Of a stretch of DNA of 64,000 nucleotides, positions 56,901 through 64,000 are shown piece after piece (positions within the stretch are counted from its first letter, which is position 1; every line of letters starts with the position of its first letter). The notes under the pieces were generated by a model, which saw only the letters and a list, made by a program, of their open reading frames with translations, made no database searches and was not told the DNA's origin. The translations under genes were made by a program, and so were the position numbers. The stretch is from Mesaphorura yosii (Eukaryota > Arthropoda > Collembola > Poduromorpha > Tullbergiidae): positions 124,001 through 188,000 of the forward strand of contig WIXG01000062.1 in NCBI GenBank assembly GCA_009869945.1, written 5' to 3'.

Positions 56901-58302
56901 AATAACGACAAGCCAATACGCAATGAACAATGCAATGAAGTGTCGACCATTTCGATGTCTGCCGACTCCTGAGTTAACTTTACTGATAAATAGTTTTTGC
57001 CCTGGTTGAGCCCACGTGTGAGAAATGATCATCATCAATTTGTAATTAACCATAATTTCCAATTCCCAGGTCAATTAGGAACTCGAGGTAAAAGTATTTA
57101 ACTAAAATCCCATACTTAGAGAACGACGGTTCCTATGTTTAGTCATTTCGTCGTGGTTCATTGCTCTTCTACCTATTACAAGTTGCAGCTATTGTCTGAA
57201 CTCCATTTCTCTGCTTAACCGACCTGTGATCCATGAAATTGGAGAAACCCATCTACCATCCACGATTTCAGTAGCACAAGAAAGCACAATGTATAACAAT
57301 GAAACCAAAAGTTAATAAGTTCCACGTAATTATTTTTAAAATGGGAGAAAGGTTCTGGGGCTCAAGTCCAAACGAGCAGTAGCAGCAATACTTTCAGTTT
57401 CATTTTTCTTGAAATTATTGTTATTACGCCGACGCGGAACTGGGTTTCAGTTACAAAGTGGTCAATGACTAATGATTAATGGCAAAGAAGAATTTCATGA
57501 AAAAAACTCGCGAAGAATTTTGCTTAAAAGCCTATATAATTGGCCCGAAATCAGTTTCCACCAAGAAACCAAGATTTAATGAGGATCTGACTTCAATTTA
57601 GTTGAGGAGCGATTGGATGGATTCCAAGTCCACATCGATTGATTAGAAATTGGAAGATAAACTCAAGCTGCATGCACATTCGTTCTTCAACCTTCATTGA
57701 TTTTGTATGACGCGGTGTTCGTAGATTCCATTTTTCATTGATCACTATTCATAAACCTCTTGTCAGTGATTGTCAGTGTACGAAAGAGCAAGTGTTGATG
57801 ATGTTTGTCATATTTCATGTACAGTTATCGCCTCCAAGCAACTTTCGTAGTACAAACGAGGAGCGAGAATTTTACTCCATGTCCAGTTGTTCCATACCTT
57901 CTTTTCTGACAATGCTGACGAGTGTCAATGTAATATTAAATTGGATAATATGTAAATGATGACTTGCCAGTTTGGTTGTTGTAAGCATATGAAGGGTTGT
58001 GTTGTCCAGTCTTGTACGCGTGCAGCACAAACGAATCGTGTACCTCCAGCAGCTCGGTGTAAGTCCATGCCATGAGGCGAGGGTTTCGGTCGGTCGAAGT
58101 ACAGTCCTGTCATCACACCATAAAATGCATCTCAGCACGAGCCCATTTATAAAAAAAATCCCTACACTGCACTGCAGTTGCAAGAGTTCCTTCAACAATT
58201 TTGATTTTTTTTATCAGCAACACCAGCAGATGCAAAGAGAAAACTAGAACTTGTGATGGGGCACATGGTATGTTATACAGATTTTATTGAATTCGTTGAA
58301 AT
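50938..58302. other. Presumed intron / upstream regulatory DNA of the Snail-family gene
   Basis: No convincing exon was recognised. The segment has the same composition as the desert to the left. One minus-strand frame at 54710-54901 ends in a strong donor, but cannot be linked to the Snail exon in phase. No transposon or RNA gene was seen. Confidence 0.4.
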
Positions 58303-58340
58303 TTTGCTCTTTGGAAAATGTGGTGGCCCTTAAAAGGGCC
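58303..58340 (-). other. Histone 3' stem-loop and downstream element of intron-bearing H2B
   Basis: The minus strand reads GGCCCTTTTAAGGGCC (58340-58325) about 55 bases past the stop, then ACCACATTTTCCAAAGAGCAAA. Both the stem-loop and the U7-type CAAAGAGC word are intact. Confidence 0.92.
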
Positions 58341-58395
58341 GTTGGTTTAAAGTCCATTCTGTAGAGGCGTTATCAGTCCGTGTGCGTGTGTCGTA

Positions 58396-59080
58396 TCAAC
58401 CCAGGCTGGTCGTGTACTTCGTCACCGCCTTTGTGCCTTCAGAAACCGCGTGCTTCGCCAGCTCTCCAGGAAGTATAAGTCTGCACGCTGTCTGAATGTC
58501 TCTTGAAGTTATGGTCATCGTCTTACTGCACTTTGTCAGATTTGAAGCTTCCCTCGCAATTTTCTCAAAGATGTCGGTCATGAACGAATTCATGATTCCC
58601 TGCAAGCAGTAATCAAATTAATTTTGCGAATTAACCATAATGCATGCATTGGAAACAGTTACACCGACGACGATCAAACTTGCTTACCATTGCCTTCGTC
58701 GAGATTCCACAGTCCGGATGAACTTGCCTCAACACCTTCATAAGGTGTCTGCTGAAGTGGTCATAGCTCGCCTTCTTCTTCCTCTTGGGCTGATTCGAGT
58801 CTCTCCTCTTCGTGATGGCTTTCGATGATTTTCCTATGCCCATCTTCTTACCCTTCCCCGGTCCAGTCTTCTTCTTCGGGGCTTCATCTCTTTGTGATGC
58901 GGGTGGTGAGGCTTCTCTGCTTGCTTGGGATGAGTTCTTTGATCCTGCACGTTGTGCAGGAGCCACCAGTTCAGATCCGCCGCCGAAACGTTGACTTTGA
59001 CTCTGACTGCCTGCCGACTCCTGATCTTCCTCCCGAACTTCCATCTTGCCGCCTGTGCCCTTCGCCTTCTTCGGTCCCAT
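58396..59080 (-). CDS. Histone H2B variant with long N-terminal tail, split by an intron
   Basis: Two exons, complement(58396-58599, 58688-59080), with an 88-bp GT-AG intron (58600-58687) encode 198 residues. The first in-frame ATG gives [11 protein letters not shown]; it lies about 150 bases after a TATA box, matching the other histone genes. The tail of about 100 residues is rich in Ser, Gln, Lys and Gly ([10 protein letters not shown], then [12 protein letters not shown]). The fold runs [20 protein letters not shown], then [20 protein letters not shown] across the splice, and ends [20 protein letters not shown] with TSLG at the C-terminus. Helix 1 (DHFSRHL for AIYIYKV) and [11 protein letters not shown] differ strongly from canonical H2B, so it is a divergent variant, possibly germ-line (inference). 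An intron inside the fold is rare for a stem-loop histone gene. Confidence 0.9.
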
Positions 59081-59230
59081 AATCGTCGATGACTCCAATA
59101 CTGCTGTCCTGTGTAAAATGGAATGTCGTAGCGTTTGTGAAATTGAGTTATGAAGTGAATCACTGTCTGCTTTAGTACTGCCTGCTTCCAAGTCTGAATG
59201 CCAAATGCCGGAATCGCCTGACGTGAGTCG

Positions 59231-59238
59231 TATTTATG
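59231..59238 (-). promoter_or_regulatory. TATA-like box of intron-bearing H2B
   Basis: CATAAATA on the minus strand, 151 bases upstream of the ATG at 59080. Further upstream are TGAGTTCAA (59248-59256), TGAGTTGAACTCA (59264), an inverted CCAAT box in CTGATTGGCTG (ATTGG at 59284) and GAGTTCAA (59393). Confidence 0.6.
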
Positions 59239-59603
59239 TCAAATCTGTGAGTTCAAGTCGTCGTGAGTTGAACTCATCTTCTGATTGGCTGAAATAATGC
59301 GCAAGTGAGTGTCAACGTATTTTAATCAAGTGGAGTTCGAGACGAAACGGCACAAGAGCTCGGAAATCTGAATCATCGGGAAGACTCAACACGAGTTCAA
59401 CTCCAGCTCTAACTTTCGTAACACGAACTTCGCGTGGCCAGTGTTGCGCTACTCATTGTAGACAGCCAGGCAGGCGACACAACTTTTACCTGCGAACGTG
59501 TCGACACCGGTGGTCTCGCAATTAATTACACTTGAGTCAAGTCGAATGCATTGAATTCCTTAATTTCATATTTTTATTTATTATGGCAGCATTAAGTCTG
59601 TAC

Positions 59604-59641
59604 TTTGCTCTTTGGAAAATGTGATGGCCCTTAAAAGGGCC
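59604..59641 (-). other. Histone 3' stem-loop and downstream element of tail-extended H2B
   Basis: The minus strand reads GGCCCTTTTAAGGGCC (59641-59626), 32 bases past the stop, then ATCACATTTTCCAAAGAGCAAA. It matches the neighbouring H2B block except for one base in the spacer. Confidence 0.92.
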
Positions 59642-59673
59642 GTTGACTTGAAGTCCATTCCGTAGAGTGGTTA

Positions 59674-60165
59674 TCAATCCGTACCGTATGAACCCAGGCT
59701 GGCCGTGTACTTCGTCAGCGCCTTGGTGCCCTCCGAAACTGCATGTTTCCCCAACTCCCCAGGTAGTACGAGCCGAACGGCTGTCTGCATTTCTCGGGCA
59801 GTGAGCGTGCTCCTCTTGGTATAGGTTCTCAGTCGATTAGCCTCATTGGACAGCTTCTCCAGGATGTCGTTGACGAAGGAGTTCATTATGCTCATGGCCT
59901 TCGTCGACATTTTAGTTTCCGGATGCACTTGCTTCAGGACTTTGTAGATGTAGATTCCGTATGACTCCTTCCTCTTCGGCTTACGCTTGCCAGTTGCATG
60001 TCTTTTCTTGGCGGCTGACATCGGATTTGCCAACGACTTGACTCCAGACTTGTACCTACTTCTCTCTCCTGTCGGTGCCACCTGTGCCACCTTCCCTTTT
60101 CCAACCCCAGTCGCCTTCACCACTGCCGCTGACGTCGACGGGCCACTGCTACTGCTCTGATCCAT
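59674..60165 (-). CDS. Histone H2B variant with extended N- and C-terminal ends
   Basis: This intronless gene encodes 163 residues. The tail (about 1-68) begins [17 protein letters not shown] and becomes basic ([16 protein letters not shown]). The fold is closer to canonical H2B than its neighbour: [20 protein letters not shown], then [20 protein letters not shown], then [20 protein letters not shown]. It ends ASLGSYGTD, five residues past the position where the adjacent H2B stops. The frame is open to an ATG at 60285, but that codon overlaps the TATA box, so 60165 is taken as the start. Its 3'UTR resembles that of the intron-bearing H2B (AGTCCATTCxGTAGAG, TTATCAxTCCGT), pointing to a tandem duplication. 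It may be a specialised chromatin variant; expression is unknown. Confidence 0.93.
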   Translation of the reverse strand: MDQSSSSGPSTSAAVVKATGVGKGKVAQVAPTGERSRYKSGVKSLANPMSAAKKRHATGKRKPKRKESYGIYIYKVLKQVHPETKMSTKAMSIMNSFVNDILEKLSNEANRLRTYTKRSTLTAREMQTAVRLVLPGELGKHAVSEGTKALTKYTASLGSYGTD

Positions 60166-60284
60166 CTTCTTCCTAATATTCTTGAACGATTGAACGCTTT
60201 GTAGTTTTAGGTGCCCTCTTTTCCTGTTGCTTCCGCTTCGAATCCCAAATCGCAAGTGAAAGCATGCAATCTCTCGCTGCTTCA

Positions 60285-60292
60285 TATTTATA
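60285..60292 (-). promoter_or_regulatory. TATA box of tail-extended H2B
   Basis: TATAAATA on the minus strand, predicting a start of transcription near 60260 and a leader of about 95 bases. A perfect TGAGTTCAA lies just upstream (60311-60319). No CCAAT box is obvious in the next 300 bases. Confidence 0.7.
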
Positions 60293-60319
60293 CAGAATGG
60301 TTGAGTTGATTGAGTTCAA

Positions 60320-63300
60320 CTTGAAGGGCCTGAATCCCTACGACCCACTACTGCAACAAGATAATAGAATCGTTGCTATTACGAAATTGAGATGCCATGA
60401 TCTGCATATCAGCGTGTATGAAATACACGAAGTGATCACGTTTACTGTACGATCTCGAAGCTTGCTTGCGTGCTGTTTACCGTCAAGTTCTAGCGCGAGT
60501 GGGGCAAGTTGGTATCCGATCTCTGATGCAGTGGCAGTTGGCACGTTTCATTCGTCTTCGTCGGTCTCTGATTTCATAATTCTTCATGTCTTGGGGTAAG
60601 ATGAGGGTTGGATCTCATTTGGCCACAATTCAGCCTTCTTGGCATGTACCATTTTACCCCACAAATACATTAATGGCAATGACGATTATAATTGCAGGCT
60701 ATAAAATTTATGTAAATAAGATGTACTATGTGCGTTTGTACATCTTTTCAATGAATCATTAACAAAGAACGGGACGGGCAGAACTTAAACTGAAAAGACC
60801 AACGATTCATATTCATATCATGTTTACATTGCATTTATTAACAAATCTCGTACGCATTGTTCGCAGGCAGTGGCATTACCGACGGCTAAAAGAATCGTAT
60901 TTCTTCCTGAACCAGCGCAGTGCACAGAAACGAAAGTGATTTCATGAAAAGATTGCGATTACGCGTCCAACCCGACGACGTGTCTTTTGTGCTGGGCCAG
61001 GAGTAAAGGGTTATCATTGCATTGAAAGCTGAAGGTTACTGAAAACGGTAAAAATCTCTCAACACTTGTACTTTCAATTTCGAAAATCTTTATCATCAAC
61101 CCTTTGGGTCGCTTCCTCATTCATTTACATATTTTATTGTTCATTTTGGGGTTCTTTTGTCTCGGCAGGATCTTTCAATATTTTTTCCTGCACACTTTGT
61201 AAGGAGACACCCAAAGGTGTATTGCAAACGCGGGCTCAGACTCAGGCACTGGAATGGAAGGAAACTAAAATTACTGAAATGGGGAACCGGAGCCCAGGGT
61301 GAACTGGAAATACGAAGGGTGAATTTGCATTTGGGGTAAGAAAACCTGCTGGACGATTCAGTTGAACGTGCAGAAAATATTTATAGACTCTCACATGAGA
61401 TGAATGAGATTTTTTAATTTGGAATTCCAGGACCTTATTTGAAGATTTTTAATTGCGCCCCGAAATAAATTAAAGACGGTGAATTCATGCTTCGTTATAC
61501 AATTTTGTCAACCACCCGATTTTTTGTTCGGGAAACTTTCTCGTCACCGTGAACTTAACCTTGAGAACCTCCTTTTGGCCCCTTGAAACTGAGATTCTCT
61601 GAGCCAAGGGAAAGGGTGCCTAAGCTTTTTATTAAGGCTTCAAAAATATTATGAGAAAATAGCAAAAAATAGCTGAGCCTAGTTCCTGAGTGAGACCTTG
61701 GCCCTGCTCGTTCATACTCGACCAAATTAAAGAAGTTGATTTTAAAGGGTTTCCAGTTCAGGAGGAAAGTGAGGATAAAAAGCATTTCCTTTTCATCAAC
61801 ATCATCAAAAAGGGTTATTGTCCATTTGTCATCTCGTCTTCATCGCTTTAATCTGAGTATCTTCAGCCCAGCTCCAGCCCAAAGAAAGGCCACCGTAGGA
61901 ATTCATTTTGTAGAGATTAGATCCAAAGATGAAAAGTCCAAAAGGAATGCCTTTCTTCAAGTAAATCAAATATTAATAACAAGTGATTTGTCCGAGCGAG
62001 ACATCATTTTTCATTTCAAAAATCAAAGTCCGCTGTTGAAATCTGTTGTATTTGTATTGGAATCATGTTTGACAGTTGCTGCATAGGTTGAATTACATTG
62101 TTGATAATTAAAGCCCCGAGCTTGGTTGTTAGCTCAATCCCTTCGATTAATTGAATTTTCAAGAAAATATTTCCACCCTCAAGACTTCTTGTCAATCTGC
62201 AGATCAAAATTGTGAATTTAATCCTTTTCTAGGAAATGATGTACGAGCCTGGACGGTCAGAATTCATTCTGGAATGTTGGATCGACAGCGCACTTGAGCT
62301 GTAGGCCAAAATTGACGGTGACGCGTTTCGAATGATTTTCAGGTACTTAGGTACTTTGTTATCTGTTGACGATCAAAGGAACTGAAGCCAGTCAGCAGCA
62401 GTAGCTAATAAACTTGAGCAGCTGCAAGCATCTTGAACGGGTTGAACTGAGCAAAATATTTGCTAGATGATAAGTTCCTCAAATATGAGGTCATCGTAAT
62501 TATGTTTGATACTGTCCTTTGTAAGTTATTCATCCCGGTGATTAGCATACAGGCAGACGCCGTGGTCTGCAAGCAAAAATGCAGTAGCAGCAGCTTTGAC
62601 TTGTAAATGTGTTTACATTGCATTTACAAGACGAATTACGTGATCTTTTCTTTCCATCTGATCGCCGTCTGTCTTTAGAGGTATTGTGCAGTTTCCTATA
62701 AATATTTTATTTCTCGCATTGCACAAGTTACAGGAGTAGTCTAGTTTGTCTACGAGCACCAGTAACAGCAGTTTCACTTTCTTTCAAAGAGGATGATGAA
62801 CTGGATGACGAAAACAGAGTGTTTCTGTAACGCCGACAGCTGAATGTAGGCGAATTGCGCAACTTTATTGGAATGAACGTATTACGTGAATATTTGTGCC
62901 TCTGTTTGAGCGTCTTATGCACGTGTGTTAGCACGTGGATGAAGTGGCAACTGACAATGGGTGTAATTATACAACTTGTTTTCAGACCGCTCCAGAGGAG
63001 TTTCAATCAAAGCATGTACTTGGCTTGTCTTTGCTCTTTGATAAATTGGTTCATATGACTGTGACTTAACTTAGCACTAGCATTCAGGGGCACGCGCCAA
63101 GGCTATCGTAAGTGTATTTTGCCTTGCCGTAACTGGAAGAGGTGAACAAGATGAATTGGGTCCTTTCTTTCGAAATCGCAGATGTGCACGTAGCTCAGGT
63201 CGGAACAAAGAATGGAGGATAAAGGCAAGATGTTGATAAACAATTCAGTGTTTGATTAAAGGAAAATGAAAGCTTCTTGAAGTCCAAAGGAAGTAACATC

Positions 63301-64000
63301 TGGTTCGTCCAGATTTTCCATTGATTTTTGCACTTCCATGGTCAAGGTGTTCCACGCGCCTGTTCATGCATGATTTGGTCGAAAGTACAGATTTAAGATT
63401 CGGGTAAATCTCAGCCTTACATTTTTTTAAGTTTGGCAGCATTTTTAAATAACACTTTAAGCAGGCATGGCACGATCGCATTCGAGGCGCTCTCCGTGCT
63501 CGTTCTTTGTAATGAAACCTGTCCTATTTTTATCCTGTGTGGTCATTCAATTACACGTTTTATGATAAAAGCACTGCTCAAATCCAATCCCAAATTTTGC
63601 ATTTGAATGAATTTTATGAATTATGGACCATTTTTTTTACAAGATTTTAAATCCAGTCGAATTTTTATGTATTCTTAATTCAAATGTTAATCAAAATTCA
63701 GTGTGTGCTGTGTACACGCACTGAATCTCCTTTGAAATTCGGGTACGCGTTTGAGCTCGAAACAGGTTTCCATTCATTGGCAAAGTTTTAATCCAGTTTA
63801 TTTTAATTCAATTTGTTGGATTATTAAAATGAATTCACATATAAAATTCGTCGTTATCTTGCACTATTCATCGAAATTTAATTATATGCAGGACCAGCAG
63901 GACGCAGGACAGGCTTGGAAGCAAGCAGAGAAGTATAGCTCGTGGAAACAGGAGAGCGAACCGACCAAGAAACAAAACTTCTCATGTGCTCCATGTATCA
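60320..64000. other. Right flank, no gene recognised
   Basis: AT-rich DNA with short open frames on both strands, none with a domain, consistent start or splice context that I can support. The longest (61736-62086, plus strand) has no recognisable motif. No RNA gene or mobile element is visible. Confidence 0.45.

Noticed and set aside
59081-59191. N-terminal extension of the intron-bearing H2B frame
   Set aside because: The upstream part begins at TTG with no [11 protein letters not shown] is histone-like and has the usual distance to the TATA box.
60166-60285. Upstream ATG of the tail-extended H2B
   Set aside because: The codon overlaps the TATA box, so it should lie upstream of the transcription start.
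1-64000. CRISPR arrays, operons, phage or insertion sequences
   Set aside because: The window is animal nuclear DNA; no regularly spaced identical repeats, transposase or reverse transcriptase domains were seen.

Overview
The window looks like nuclear DNA of an invertebrate animal, most likely an arthropod. Protein genes have short spliceosomal introns (about 68-113 bp, GT-AG with one clear GC-AG exception). Intergenic DNA is AT-rich. Replication-type histone genes end in the metazoan 3' stem-loop followed by a U7-type downstream element, and there is a Snail-family zinc-finger gene. I cannot place it more precisely from sequence alone; intron size would suit a branchiopod, copepod or springtail.

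Layout. Positions 1-13.4 kb form a gene-dense block: the 3' end of the RNA polymerase II CTD phosphatase FCP1 (+), mitochondrial ribosomal protein S17 (-), a canonical H2B (-), a linker histone H1 (-), an ANKRD54-like ankyrin protein (-), the 15-exon Na+/H+ exchanger NHE8 (+), the oligosaccharyltransferase subunit DAD1 (-), and a small protein of two filamin-type Ig repeats (-). FCP1/S17 and NHE8/DAD1 are tail-to-tail pairs with almost abutting poly(A) signals. ANKRD54/NHE8 are head-to-head over about 0.5 kb.

From 13.4 to 49 kb the DNA is nearly gene-free. It holds one believable small membrane-protein gene (25.9 kb), two strong inverted repeats (19.3 and 30.4 kb), two tRNA-like remnants and simple repeats. 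At 49.5-50.9 kb lies the large 3' exon of a Snail/Escargot-type repressor (-). Its first exon was not found, so the surrounding desert is probably its introns and regulatory DNA.

At 58.3-60.3 kb a second pair of histone genes appears: two divergent H2B variants with long basic N-terminal tails, both on the minus strand. One is interrupted by an intron inside the histone fold yet keeps the stem-loop 3' end. The other has lost its ancestral stop codon and gained five residues. All four histone genes share TATA boxes, the stem-loop/HDE block and a TGAGTTCAA word; three of them also carry CCAAT boxes. In front of the canonical H2B the CCAAT boxes form an array with about 38-bp spacing. The last 3.7 kb shows no recognisable gene.

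The most interesting material is the unusual histone set: intron-bearing, tail-extended H2Bs under replication-type 3' control, with a shared promoter code.
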